A stretch of DNA of 64,000 bases from Bacillus sp. FJAT-27264 (lineage in GTDB: Bacteria > Bacillota > Bacilli > Paenibacillales > Paenibacillaceae), in the NCBI RefSeq assembly GCF_001682855.1, contig NZ_MAQW01000023.1:639717-703716 (forward strand), written 5' to 3'. Under the pieces are notes generated by a model that worked only from the letters and a program-made list of their open reading frames with translations, had not been told where the DNA came from and did no database searches. Shown in pieces: positions 42,702 to 51,672 of the stretch; position 1 is the stretch's first letter, and each line of letters starts with the position of its first letter. The translations under genes were made by a program, and so were the position numbers.

Positions 42702-43382
42702 TTATCTTTTATGGAATGCGTCACTCATTATTTGTCTGAAGGCTTCGCGTGTAATGGTCATGGTCACCAGTTCCCGTTCCGGCGCTTCGGTCAGAGGGAG
42801 TGAGGCTGGAACCCAGCGGATGACCCCGGCTTCCTCCACTTTGAGCAGAGGAACCCGTTCCGATTCCACCGCTCCTAGGCCCTTATAAATTCGCATCGCC
42901 CGGTAATTGTCTCCTAGCACGTGGATACAGGCGCTCTCGACGCCGAGTACTTCGATACTCCATTCACCGAGCGCGATGAGGGCATGAATCATGATATTCC
43001 CGAACGCGCCTTTGCGTCCCCGCAGGAGATTGTCGAACTCACAGCTTTTGGCAGCTTCATTGTAATTCAGTAAGCCTACCTGTCCTACAGGAGCTTGTGC
43101 TTCATCCTCGACAAAGAAAAGAATCCGGTCGTCTGCGCCAAGCACCTGATGTTCCAGCCAGCGCCGGGTTCCTTCTTCGGAGCTCGGGAACTGGGTAGTG
43201 AACCAGGAGGAGGAGGAATTCCTCCATTCTGTGAGTTTACTGATCTCATCGGAGTTATGAATAATCTCTGTAGTAATGGGACGCAATCTGCCGCGCACGG
43301 TACCTTTGACTATAATAGGGATGCAGTAAGAGGTAATTTGCTGCACGTCTGCGTGCTTGTAGGTTCGCAGGAGTTCCTTCAT
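42702..43382 (-). CDS. GNAT acetyltransferase, probable sugar N-acetyltransferase
   Basis: A 226-residue GNAT-fold enzyme with a region VGQVGLLNYNEAAKSCEFDNLLRGRKGAFG (acetyl-CoA binding) and GVESACIHVLGDNYRAMRIYKGLGAVE, typical of PseH/RimJ-like GNATs. It lies just after a glycosyltransferase and before a sugar aminotransferase, so N-acylation of the amino sugar is likely. The start is set at 43382 because GAAGGG precedes it by about 10 bases; an ATG at 43400 has no such site. Confidence 0.78.
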   Translation of the reverse strand: MKELLRTYKHADVQQITSYCIPIIVKGTVRGRLRPITTEIIHNSDEISKLTEWRNSSSSWFTTQFPSSEEGTRRWLEHQVLGADDRILFFVEDEAQAPVGQVGLLNYNEAAKSCEFDNLLRGRKGAFGNIMIHALIALGEWSIEVLGVESACIHVLGDNYRAMRIYKGLGAVESERVPLLKVEEAGVIRWVPASLPLTEAPERELVTMTITREAFRQIMSDAFHKR

Positions 43383-43403
43383 TCGGAACAATCCCTTCAT
43401 TTA

Positions 43404-44174
43404 TTATTGGGTATATCCATGGATTTTGGCGAAGCGCTCAAAGGTCTTGATGTCCAGCTCCCCGACCTTTCTGGCGTATTTATGCTGTGACAGCTGTGTA
43501 GAATGATAGCGGAGATAGCTAAGCGGTTGAACCAGGATCGCTGCATTACCTTGTGTCATCAGGTTGACCCAACTGGCCATGTCCACGGCGAAGAAGACCT
43601 GTTTACCCGCGAGCACTCCGAAAGGCTCTTTCAGCGCACTGCGCTTGAACAGTACTGTGGTAGGCTCTCCGAGATAATTGGTCTGGTTGCGCAGCATCAT
43701 CTCTGTCAGCTCCCGGCCTTTGATTACGGTATCCTGGGTAGAAAATTTTCTGAAGGTTAAGACCGGCGGGACATAAATTTGCTTGCCATTGGCATCAATA
43801 ACTCTCCGCTGGGAGCTGACAAGGACTACGCCGGCGTGTCCCAGGATGAAATTCATCATTTTTTCGATTTTTTGTGGATGAAACAAATCATCGTCGTTCA
43901 GGTAATTGATGTATTCGCCCTTTGCAAGATTTAGACACTGCTGCTGATTGGCAATAGGGCCGATGTTCTTGGAGTTACGGTGGTAGTGTATTTTGGAGCC
44001 ATTCGGATGTGCCCGGTAGCCTGCCACGACCTGTTCAGTCTGAGTATTATCGCTGTTATCGCTAATGACAATTTCAATGTTGGAATAGGTCTGGGCAAGG
44101 GCACTTCTCAGGGCCTGTTCAAAATAGTCGGGCCGATTGAAGGTGGGAATCAAAATACTAACGAGTGGTTGCAT
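43404..44174 (-). CDS. Family 2 glycosyltransferase B
   Basis: A 256-residue GT2 enzyme, shorter than its paralogue at 40360. It begins MQPLVSILIPTFNRPDYFEQ and has the catalytic NDDDLFHPQ motif near residues 92-100. It lies between rfbC and the GNAT gene in the leftward operon and should add a sugar to the surface glycan. The two paralogues are inverted relative to each other and flank the aminotransferase and acetyltransferase genes. Confidence 0.88.
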   Translation of the reverse strand: MQPLVSILIPTFNRPDYFEQALRSALAQTYSNIEIVISDNSDNTQTEQVVAGYRAHPNGSKIHYHRNSKNIGPIANQQQCLNLAKGEYINYLNDDDLFHPQKIEKMMNFILGHAGVVLVSSQRRVIDANGKQIYVPPVLTFRKFSTQDTVIKGRELTEMMLRNQTNYLGEPTTVLFKRSALKEPFGVLAGKQVFFAVDMASWVNLMTQGNAAILVQPLSYLRYHSTQLSQHKYARKVGELDIKTFERFAKIHGYTQ

Positions 44175-44190
44175 ACGCCTGATCTCTCCT

Positions 44191-44745
44191 TTAATTTTGG
44201 TCTAAACGACGCTTGAATTCTTCCAAAGTGGGAAGCAGCATATCCCTGTCTGACATAATCGGCTTCAGAATCGGCCAGGTGATTCGCAGTGTCTCGTCGT
44301 TCCAGCGTACGCCGCCTTCATGCTGCGGTGCGTAGCAGTGGTCTACTTTGTACACAACTTCACAATCGTCTTGAAGCGTGCAGAATCCGTGACCGAATCC
44401 TTTGCCGATATATACCATCCTGTTGTTGCTTTCCGTCAGCAGTATAGAGTCCCAGCAGCCAAAGGAAGGGGAATCGGGCCTAAGGTCTACAAAGACATCG
44501 AAGATGGCGCCCTGGGTTACCCGGATGAGCTTGGTTTCCGCATGGTCGCCATACTGTAGATGCATTCCCCGGATCGTGCCTTTCTTGCCTGAAAATGACC
44601 GGTTCTCCTGAACCCAGTTCCAGTCCAGACCGTGCTCCTTGAACAGCTCTTGGTCATATATTCGCGTGAAATGGCCGCGGTGGTCGCTCCTGGGACTGAG
44701 GCTGATTTCATAAATTCCCTGCAGTCTGCCTGGCTTGATGATCAT
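44191..44745 (-). CDS. rfbC: dTDP-4-dehydrorhamnose 3,5-epimerase-like protein
   Basis: A 184-residue cupin-fold epimerase of the RfbC/RmlC family with SFSGKKGTIRGMHLQYGDHAETKLIRVTQGAIFDVFVDLR near residues 50-90. In this context it probably acts on a CDP-4-keto-6-deoxy sugar rather than the dTDP form, because no dTDP-sugar genes are nearby. Its ATG overlaps the RfbG stop (ATGA), so it is coupled to the dehydratase. Confidence 0.85.
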   Translation of the reverse strand: MIIKPGRLQGIYEISLSPRSDHRGHFTRIYDQELFKEHGLDWNWVQENRSFSGKKGTIRGMHLQYGDHAETKLIRVTQGAIFDVFVDLRPDSPSFGCWDSILLTESNNRMVYIGKGFGHGFCTLQDDCEVVYKVDHCYAPQHEGGVRWNDETLRITWPILKPIMSDRDMLLPTLEEFKRRLDQN

Positions 44746-45848
44746 CCGCCTTGTACCCCTTTCATATAATCGCGGATCTGTTGCAGGCTGACCTGACGCA
44801 TGTCTTCCTGGTGTTGGTCAGCTTTGTACCATTCCACGGTCCGGGCCAGCGCCGTCTCCAAATTCCAGCGCGGAGTCCAACCCAGCTCCTGCTTCGCCAT
44901 TGACGAGTCCAGCCGCAGGTAATGGGACTCTGGCGGATGGATGGTATCCTTGTCGAGGAGGTAGCTGGCCCCTTCCCCCCATGTGCTGCATAACCGCCGG
45001 ACCAGTTGCTCCACGGAGTAGGCATCATCGGGGCCGAAGTTCCATCCCTGATCATACGGGGAGCCAGACTCGGCCAGCTTTTGTGCCAACAGCAAATACC
45101 CGTGCAGCGGTTCTAGCACGTACTGCCAGGGCCTTACTGCCTGTGGATATCGGATCTGTACAGCATCCTGCTTAAGGACAGCCCGGATGACATCCGGAAT
45201 CAAGCGCTCCTTGCTCCAGTCCCCGCCGCCGATGACATTGCCGGCCCTGGCCGATGCCACCGCGACCTGACCTGCTGCAATTCCTGGATGGAAGAAAGCT
45301 CTGCGGTAGCTGTCTGTAATGAGCTCCGAGCAGGCTTTGCTGCCCGAGTAGGGATCGCTGCCGCCGAGACGGTCGCTCTCTCTGTAGCCCCAGGCCCAGT
45401 TGCGATTGTCATAACACTTATCTGTGGTTACATTAAGGACAGCCCGAATCGGGCTACCTTGTGCTGTGGCTGTGCGGACGGCCTCAAATACATTCACAGT
45501 TCCCATCATATTAATCTCGAAGGTGGCGGCAGGATTAATGTAGGATTCACGGACGAGCGGCTGGGCAGCCATATGAATTACAATATCTGGAGCGGTCTTC
45601 GCAATGGCTCTGGATAAGGAATCGGAATTCCGGATATCATCCAGATAAGAAGTGACCAGTTCATCCATGCGGCAAATATCATACATGTTCGGCTCGGTGG
45701 GAGGCTTCAGAGCATACCCGGTTACTGAGGCGCCAAGGGAATGCAGCCACAGAGACAACCAGGTTCCCTTAAAACCTGTGTGTCCGGTGATGAATACTTT
45801 CTTGTTCCTCCAGAATACGGTATCTGCCTGTTGCTGTGCGGGCATCAT
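44742..45848 (-). CDS. rfbG: CDP-glucose 4,6-dehydratase
   Basis: A 368-residue extended short-chain dehydrogenase. It converts CDP-glucose into CDP-4-keto-6-deoxyglucose. The Rossmann motif is FITGHTGFKGTWLSLWLHSLG near residue 20, the family's distinctive TGHTGFKG start. The catalytic YxxxK lies in DPYSGSKACSEL. It is the first gene of the leftward operon and uses the product of rfbF, which is transcribed in the opposite direction. There is an ATGA overlap with rfbC. Confidence 0.93.
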   Translation of the reverse strand: MMPAQQQADTVFWRNKKVFITGHTGFKGTWLSLWLHSLGASVTGYALKPPTEPNMYDICRMDELVTSYLDDIRNSDSLSRAIAKTAPDIVIHMAAQPLVRESYINPAATFEINMMGTVNVFEAVRTATAQGSPIRAVLNVTTDKCYDNRNWAWGYRESDRLGGSDPYSGSKACSELITDSYRRAFFHPGIAAGQVAVASARAGNVIGGGDWSKERLIPDVIRAVLKQDAVQIRYPQAVRPWQYVLEPLHGYLLLAQKLAESGSPYDQGWNFGPDDAYSVEQLVRRLCSTWGEGASYLLDKDTIHPPESHYLRLDSSMAKQELGWTPRWNLETALARTVEWYKADQHQEDMRQVSLQQIRDYMKGVQGG

Positions 45849-46054
45849 TGGCTTTCCTTTCCTCCTTCGCCTGCATTAATAAAACTTTTCCTCTCATTGC
45901 TAATAGAAGATATAAGTTTGTGATAGCATATGGTAAAAGGTAGGTTCCTGAAACTGGCAATAATCTATAGACCTATTAATTTCAGGAAATATGTATCCAT
46001 CCAAGCACACCTCTGTTTCTTGCATAATATAGCAGCAGGAAAGGAGGGATAAGG

Positions 46055-46537
46055 ATGAGTGATGTGGAAGCCAAACTGGCCCAGTTTCTGGAGAAAGCGC
46101 AGGCTCTGGTCTTGAAAGATGACAATGTGGTGGGGCAATTGCTTAGAAAGCTGGGTTCCGTTCAATCCAAAGTGGATACTGCAGCGAGCGACAACATTGA
46201 TCAAGCTAGCTTCAATCAATTGCAAGACGAAATGGCCGCTCTGAACTTGGATGAAGCTACAAAGTCTGAGCTGCTCAGTGCAATTGGTAAGGTGGATGGC
46301 GGTGCAGTGAACAGTGTTTCTGCCGGTCAATTTGTGGACGATGTCTTTGGCAAACTCCGGAACCTGCAATCTTCGTTTAATGCCTCCAATGTGGATGCAA
46401 ACGGAGTAGTTGGGGAGCTTAGCCGGATTTTTGAGCAAGTGAAGACTCAGGGTAAGCCGTTCTTGAGTTCACTGAATTTGAATGGAAGCAATGTGCTTGA
46501 GACTGTGCAAAAGTTGATAGGCAGCCAATTACGCTAG
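46055..46537 (+). CDS. Unknown helical 160-residue protein
   Basis: A cytoplasmic-looking protein with no signal peptide and no Cys. It starts MSDVEAKLAQFLEKAQALVL and appears helical, with many Leu, Gln, Asn and Ser. I do not recognise the family. The start is strong (AAAGGAGGG before the ATG) and a terminator follows at 46559-46601. It is flanked by a CDP-sugar operon and a GT2 gene, with two other unknown small genes downstream, so it may belong to a surface or spore structure made at this locus. Confidence 0.7.
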   Translation: MSDVEAKLAQFLEKAQALVLKDDNVVGQLLRKLGSVQSKVDTAASDNIDQASFNQLQDEMAALNLDEATKSELLSAIGKVDGGAVNSVSAGQFVDDVFGKLRNLQSSFNASNVDANGVVGELSRIFEQVKTQGKPFLSSLNLNGSNVLETVQKLIGSQLR

Positions 46538-46558
46538 TATCGTCAATAGGCTAACGAG

Positions 46559-46601
46559 AGGCTGTCCCACAAAGTCATATCTGACTGAGGGGCAGCCTTT
46601 T
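46559..46601 (+). terminator. Terminator after the 160-residue gene
   Basis: AGGCTGTCCC (46559-46568) pairs with GGGGCAGCCT (46589-46598), followed by TTTT. Confidence 0.8.
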
Positions 46602-46675
46602 CTATGCATTGACTGATTAAATTGGCAGGGGGAATGAAAGCTTTATATCTTCTAAATAAATGGAGGTTTGGACGA

Positions 46676-47161
46676 ATGACAGCACAGTTTAAATTGGAGA
46701 GTTTGACAGGGCTGATTGAGAAGGTAGCCCGGCGGGGCCGGCTGACTCAGCTTCTGGGCAAGGATAATGTCGTTCCCAAAAGTATTGAAGACTTTTTGAA
46801 GACAAGTTCCGAGCAGCCGACTCAGACTGCAGGTGAGCCTTCATCGGCCCATTCGACAGCCAGTGTGCCATCTGCCAAGGCTTCATCCACTGGAACGCCA
46901 TCCGCGCGCAGCAATGTAATCGGTGGAATCCTGGGCGCTTTGGGCCGAATCAGCGCTGTCCCGTTCGTGGAGCTGGTCCGTGAGAACATTGGTAGCAATG
47001 TACTGGTCACAACAAACCGGGAAATCGTTGAAGGGATTGTAACTGAAGTTGGAGCCGGATACGCAGTGCTAACCGAAGCGGAAGGCGCAACTGTAGTCGT
47101 GAATTTCCGGAATACACTGGCATTTCAGCCTAGCAATCCAGCGGAGGTGGAAGCAGAATGA
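46676..47161 (+). CDS. Unknown protein with Ser/Thr-rich linker and C-terminal small beta domain
   Basis: A 161-residue protein: a helical N-terminus (1-40), a low-complexity Ser/Thr/Ala linker (about 44-80), and a C-terminal domain (about 95-152, VPFVELVRENIGSNVLVTTN and onward) with alternating hydrophobic residues resembling the small Sm/SH3-like barrel (DUF2642-like) found in several Bacillus proteins. That resemblance is only by pattern. The start is set at 46676 because GGAGG lies 10 bases before it; the upstream ATG at 46622 has no site. The end overlaps the next gene by ATGA. Confidence 0.65.
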   Translation: MTAQFKLESLTGLIEKVARRGRLTQLLGKDNVVPKSIEDFLKTSSEQPTQTAGEPSSAHSTASVPSAKASSTGTPSARSNVIGGILGALGRISAVPFVELVRENIGSNVLVTTNREIVEGIVTEVGAGYAVLTEAEGATVVVNFRNTLAFQPSNPAEVEAE

Positions 47162-47346
47162 GTTTTTCCAAGAAGATCGCAGTATATGTAGGACAAAGCA
47201 TTCAGGTAGAAACGGCAGTGGAGACCTTTGCCGGTGAGCTTGTATCGGCGGACGATACCTTTACCGTGATTAACAGAGACGGTGTGAAAGACAGTCGGGT
47301 GACCATTCTTACTGATGCAATTTCTTATGTAAGAAGAAGCCTATAG
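47158..47346 (+). CDS. Small beta-rich protein, DUF2642-like
   Basis: A 62-residue protein (MSFSKKIAVYVGQSIQVETA and onward) with a pattern of five beta strands that resembles the C-terminal domain of the preceding product. It overlaps the preceding gene by ATGA, so the two are translationally coupled and may form a complex. The function is unknown. A terminator follows at 47385-47417. Confidence 0.65.
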   Translation: MSFSKKIAVYVGQSIQVETAVETFAGELVSADDTFTVINRDGVKDSRVTILTDAISYVRRSL

Positions 47347-47384
47347 CAATGCAAACTAGGGCGGCGAGATAGCCGTAGTCATAT

Positions 47385-47417
47385 AAAAGAGGGGGTGCCG
47401 GTGGCACCTCCTCTTTT
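47385..47417 (+). terminator. Terminator after the small beta protein genes
   Basis: AAAAGAGGGGGTGCC and GGCACCTCCTCTTTT with a short loop. It has T/A on both ends and lies between convergent genes. Confidence 0.85.
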
Positions 47418-47467
47418 ACATCCTATGGTAGTCTAGAAAGCGCAGGATCGCCTCTCTAAAGCATTAC

Positions 47468-48352
47468 TCATGCTGTTTCCGACCAGGTAAAGCAGTTAGA
47501 CAGAATACGGTTAAGTGTCTCCTGGTCGTAGATTCCGGCCGCCTGGTTCCGCTCCAGCAGCTTTTGCGCCCATGCGAGCGCTCGTGAATATCCTTCATAA
47601 TCATGAACAGGAATAGTGCGCAGATAGAATTGCATGTGAATATCGAACTCTTCCTCGGTGGGAAAGACACCCAGGTTGTACAGCAGCATCCTGCGCACCC
47701 GGTCCGCCGTCAGACGCTGAGCTTGATGTTGCCGGGTAGAGATTTGACCCTCATGCACCCGGTAGGAGAAGAGGTATTCGGGCAGATTTTCGATCCGTGT
47801 AAGTTCCGATAGCCGGCTCCAGAATTCATAGTCCTCGGCATGCTTAAAGCCCGGATTGTAGTGGATGTCATGTTCCTTCAGTACACTGCTTCGCATAAAC
47901 ACTGTGGGATGTCCGACACAACAATAGAAAAGCTGCCAGCAGCGAATATCCTCATGGTTTGTAGGTTTGGGGACGAGCTCCCCATTATGAAAAAGGGTGA
48001 TGAACGTGCCGAGGACACCGACCTCGGGGTGGGCCTCCATATAGCGTAGCTGTGTCTCAAAACGATGTGGCGCACTGATATCGTCGCTGTCCATTCTCGC
48101 TATATATTCACCCGTGGACAGGTCTAGTCCTTCATTGAGACAATGAACGAGCCCCTTGTTGGAGCTGTGGGTGATGAGCCGAATTCGCGGATCTTCCAAG
48201 CTCTGGAGATATTCCAGTGTACCGTCGGTGGAGCAGTCGTCGATGATCAGAAATTCAAAGTCGCGGCAGGTCTGATTCAGTATGCTCTCCACCGCATTTT
48301 TAATATAGGGCCTGGTGTTAAAAGCCGACATTAATACGGTTATCTTGGACAT
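47468..48352 (-). CDS. Family 2 glycosyltransferase C
   Basis: A 294-residue GT2 enzyme starting MSKITVLMSAFNTRPYIKNA, with the nucleotide-sugar motif IDDCSTDGT and catalytic MDSDDISAPHRFE near residues 90-102. It is not a close paralogue of A and B. It is convergent with the small unknown genes and stands alone. It probably adds a further sugar to the glycan made in this locus. Confidence 0.9.
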   Translation of the reverse strand: MSKITVLMSAFNTRPYIKNAVESILNQTCRDFEFLIIDDCSTDGTLEYLQSLEDPRIRLITHSSNKGLVHCLNEGLDLSTGEYIARMDSDDISAPHRFETQLRYMEAHPEVGVLGTFITLFHNGELVPKPTNHEDIRCWQLFYCCVGHPTVFMRSSVLKEHDIHYNPGFKHAEDYEFWSRLSELTRIENLPEYLFSYRVHEGQISTRQHQAQRLTADRVRRMLLYNLGVFPTEEEFDIHMQFYLRTIPVHDYEGYSRALAWAQKLLERNQAAGIYDQETLNRILSNCFTWSETA

Positions 48353-48499
48353 TCGGCGTTCTCTCCCTCAAACGATTTTCAAACTTCTGCAAAAGGTCGT
48401 ATAATTAAATTTATTCTATTCTATTTCCGCAGATTTGCTTAGACGAAAGTCAATCAAAGCGGGAAAAGGGCCGATTGACGACATCCAGGAGGAAGACAT

Positions 48500-49522
48500 A
48501 TGATCAGGTATCCAGTTTTAGAGAAAAACGCAACAATAGGAGTGACAGCGTCTTCATCCGGTGTGAGCGCTAAGGGTCATGATCTGTTCAAGCTAGCCTG
48601 TGAACGTATGGAAGAGAAGGGCTTTAAGGTCGTTTGCGGAGATACCGTATGGACACAGCACAAAGCCAAGTCAGCACCAGCTCCAGTACGTGGCAAGGAA
48701 TTCAATGCCATGATGGGGGATGAAGCCATCGGGATGATTTTTCCGCCTTGGGGCGGTGAGCTGCTGATTGAAATGCTGGAGTTTGTCGATTTTGAAGAGA
48801 TTGAACACCAAAGCAAATGGATTATGGGATATTCAGATATAAGCACGTTGCTGCTGGCGGTGACTTTGAAGACGGGTCTGGCTACAGCCCATGGACCATG
48901 CTTCTATGATTTTCGCGGAGAGTTCAGCGATGAGACTACCGGACAATGGCTGTCCGTGTTGTCAACGAAGGCAGAGGGCTCCAATATTCAGCAGTCTGCT
49001 CCCCGTTATCATAAAGAGCAGAAGCAGAGTGAACCCTCGCCAACTGTCTTCAATCTGACGGAACCCGTGGAGTGGAAGACGGTCTCAGGATCAGCAGAAA
49101 CGGTCAAAGGAAGATTGCTTGGTGGCTGTGTGGATGTTATAAGGCATCTGATCGGTACACCGTATGGCGACGTGGAATCTTTTCAGAAGGAGGTCATCCA
49201 TGACGAGCCTATTCTATGGTATCTGGAAAATTGCGAGCTGAACACCGCAGATTTGCGTCGTTCCCTTGTACAGATGAAGCTGGCAGGCTGGTTCCGGAAC
49301 TGCTCGGGACTATTGTTCGGCAGAAGTGCGGCTAATACTCCGTTTGATGGATATACAGCCGAGGATATGTACAAGGAACTTGCCGGGGAACTGGGCGTGC
49401 CAGTGATTTATGAGGTGGATTTCGGGCATGTCCCGCCGCAACTTACACTTATTAACGGGGCTTATGCCGAGATAGAGGTATTCGAGGGTAGAGGTACAGT
49501 ACGGCAGCATTTTCTTCCCTAA
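48500..49522 (+). CDS. LD-carboxypeptidase/MccF-like S66 peptidase
   Basis: A 340-residue serine peptidase of the S66 family. The nucleophile Ser is S112 in MGYSDIS; the His of the triad is in EVDFGHVPP near residue 317. LD-carboxypeptidases release the terminal D-Ala of muropeptides, while MccF-like members remove toxic microcin-type compounds; this protein starts MIRYPVLEKNATIGVTASSS, more like MccF. It is cytoplasmic. AGGAGG lies 9 bases before the ATG. The two roles cannot be separated here. Confidence 0.88.
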   Translation: MIRYPVLEKNATIGVTASSSGVSAKGHDLFKLACERMEEKGFKVVCGDTVWTQHKAKSAPAPVRGKEFNAMMGDEAIGMIFPPWGGELLIEMLEFVDFEEIEHQSKWIMGYSDISTLLLAVTLKTGLATAHGPCFYDFRGEFSDETTGQWLSVLSTKAEGSNIQQSAPRYHKEQKQSEPSPTVFNLTEPVEWKTVSGSAETVKGRLLGGCVDVIRHLIGTPYGDVESFQKEVIHDEPILWYLENCELNTADLRRSLVQMKLAGWFRNCSGLLFGRSAANTPFDGYTAEDMYKELAGELGVPVIYEVDFGHVPPQLTLINGAYAEIEVFEGRGTVRQHFLP

Positions 49523-49606
49523 CAGATAACGCGTCGGGGGTGTGGACAAGGGTCTTTTCAGTGATTATTTCTGTTACTTATTTCCCAATAAAAGGAGCTG
49601 TGTCAG

Positions 49607-50644
49607 ATGAAAGTATTGTTTATCGGAGGAACGGGTCAGATCAGTCAGGCTGTGTCCAAGCTGGCTGTGGAGCGAGGCATAGAACTGTATCTGTTCAATA
49701 GAGGACAACGGGATGAATTCGTGCCGGAAGGCGCGAAGGTAATCACGGGAGATATTCGCCAGCAGGCTGAGGCCGCAGCTGTGCTGAAGGATCACGAATT
49801 CGATGTGGTGGTGAACTGGATCGCCTTTACTCCGGAGCATGTTCAGACTGATATTGAGCTGTTTACCGGCAAGACTAAGCAGTATATCTTCATCAGCTCA
49901 GCCTCTGCTTACCAGAAGCCGCAGCGTAGTTATCTTGTGACGGAAGAAACGCCAATGGAGAATCCTTACTGGCAGTATTCCCGGGACAAGATTGCCTGTG
50001 AACAGTTGTTAATGAAAGCATACCGGAACAGTGGCTTCCCGGTGACCATCGTAAGACCGTCGCATACCTATGGGGAGACGGCGCTTCCGGCTGCGCTGAC
50101 GAGCTGGGAGCATCCATGGACGCTGGTGGACCGTATCCGCAAAGGACAGCCGATTATCGTGCATGGGGATGGAACCTCCTTGTGGACATTGACGCACAAC
50201 ACGGATTTTGCTAAAGGATTTGTTGGTCTGCTCGGACATCCTGATGCGCTGGGAGAAGCGATTCATATTACCTCGGATGAGGTTCTGAACTGGAATCAGA
50301 TTTATGCAGGGCTCGGCGCTGCGGCAGGCGCAGAGCCACAGGTGGTACACATCTCCACAGACTTCATTGCGGCCTTTACTCCTCCGGGCACCGCAGATGG
50401 TTTGATTGGCGACCAGGCGGTGAGCAGCGTATTTGACAACAGCAAGATCAAGGCGCTGGTACCGGATTTTGTGTGCACAGTTCCTTTTACCGAAGGCGTC
50501 AAGCGTTCGCTGTCTTGGTTTGAGAATCATCCTGAGCTGTGCACAGTAGACCCGGAATGGTCGGCGCTGGTGGATGCCTTGATTGAAAGACATGGTACGG
50601 CGCCGAAGCCGATTTCTTACTATACTAGAACGGAGCAAGCCTAA
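49607..50644 (+). CDS. NAD-dependent epimerase/dehydratase (SDR)
   Basis: A 345-residue extended SDR. The nucleotide-binding motif is VLFIGGTGQISQAV, and FISSASAYQKP supplies the active-site Ser. A YSRDK stretch around residue 125 fits the YxxxK motif. No partner identifies its substrate; it may be a nucleotide-sugar or reductive enzyme. AAAAGGAGC lies before the ATG. It is followed by a terminator-like hairpin at 50737-50771. Confidence 0.82.
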   Translation: MKVLFIGGTGQISQAVSKLAVERGIELYLFNRGQRDEFVPEGAKVITGDIRQQAEAAAVLKDHEFDVVVNWIAFTPEHVQTDIELFTGKTKQYIFISSASAYQKPQRSYLVTEETPMENPYWQYSRDKIACEQLLMKAYRNSGFPVTIVRPSHTYGETALPAALTSWEHPWTLVDRIRKGQPIIVHGDGTSLWTLTHNTDFAKGFVGLLGHPDALGEAIHITSDEVLNWNQIYAGLGAAAGAEPQVVHISTDFIAAFTPPGTADGLIGDQAVSSVFDNSKIKALVPDFVCTVPFTEGVKRSLSWFENHPELCTVDPEWSALVDALIERHGTAPKPISYYTRTEQA

Positions 50645-50736
50645 TGATGTTAGCTGCCGCCCGGTAAGGGGTGGTAAAGCGGGGCTGAGCTGGACCTCAC
50701 AGGAGGCGGTGCCGGCCCTGCGCCGTTCCAAAGAAG

Positions 50737-50771
50737 AAGACGACTGAACCCTTGCGGATCAGCGTCTTTTT
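50737..50771 (+). terminator. Terminator after the SDR gene
   Basis: AAGACG (50737-50742) and CGTCTT (50763-50768) with an inner CTGA/TCAG pair, followed by TTT. Confidence 0.65.
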
Positions 50772-50869
50772 GTGCTGTGTACCTATTTCTCCGTAGGCAG
50801 CTCAGGCATGAATCAGGGAATCTTGAATATACTCTCACTACCGAAATTCTCGTTAAAGGAGTTCTGGCC

Positions 50870-51529
50870 ATGCCAACACATCCCTTTGTCTCCCGTTTCT
50901 TTGTCAACACCGATGCAAGGCGCGACAAGCTGATTTATGATTTGCCGGCGTCCTGGTGGAGCCGCCCTTATGAATACGAGTGGTGTACGCACTTTGTCTC
51001 CTCTCATGATGTGGTGCTGGATGCAGCTTGCGGTATTTCCAATCCGCTCAAGTTCTACCTCACCGGCGTCTGTGAGGAGGTTCATGCCTGCGATATGGAT
51101 GCAAGAATTGTCAGCAAGGATGCTGTGATGGCCGAGGTTTCCCGCGATATTGGGGAGGAAGCAGCATGGCAAATACAGGCTAGACGGACTACACGCCTGC
51201 ATCTGGCCCAGGCCGATCTAACAGCGCTTCCTTATGAGGATGGGTATTTTGACACGGTGTTCTGTATCTCTGTCTTGGAGCATCTGCCGCTGGTGGATCA
51301 GTATCGCGCACTGGGAGAGTTTCACCGGATTTTGAATGATGAGGGTCTCTTAATCCTGACTTTTGATTACCCAATAGTAAATCTCCAGCTCATGAACGGC
51401 TTGCTGCTACAGGCTGGATTCCAGTACTGGGGCGAGACGGACTTTGAGCTGCCTGTGGATGCCGTACGGACGGATACCTGGGGTGGCTTGAATTGTTTCC
51501 GGGCGGTGTTGAAGAAGCAGCAGGCCTGA
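50870..51529 (+). CDS. Class I SAM-dependent methyltransferase
   Basis: A 219-residue protein starting MPTHPFVSRFFVNTDARRD. The SAM-binding motif I is VVLDAACGISNP and a later motif is FDTVFCISVLEHLP, both consistent with class I methyltransferases of the UbiE/COQ5-like group. The substrate is unknown. The start is set at 50870 because AAAGGAG precedes it at good spacing; an ATG at 50777 has no site. It ends 144 bases before the CapA-like gene. Confidence 0.85.
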   Translation: MPTHPFVSRFFVNTDARRDKLIYDLPASWWSRPYEYEWCTHFVSSHDVVLDAACGISNPLKFYLTGVCEEVHACDMDARIVSKDAVMAEVSRDIGEEAAWQIQARRTTRLHLAQADLTALPYEDGYFDTVFCISVLEHLPLVDQYRALGEFHRILNDEGLLILTFDYPIVNLQLMNGLLLQAGFQYWGETDFELPVDAVRTDTWGGLNCFRAVLKKQQA

Positions 51530-51672
51530 CAGACAATAATTTATTCAGGTCCATATGCCTAGTTCATTAAAGGGTGACTACTGGACTTTATACCCTTTAT
51601 CTGGAATATTGTGGCTTGTATAGTAGAGTAGCATCAAAATGTAGTGAATCAGAAGATAAAGGGGTTAAACTG

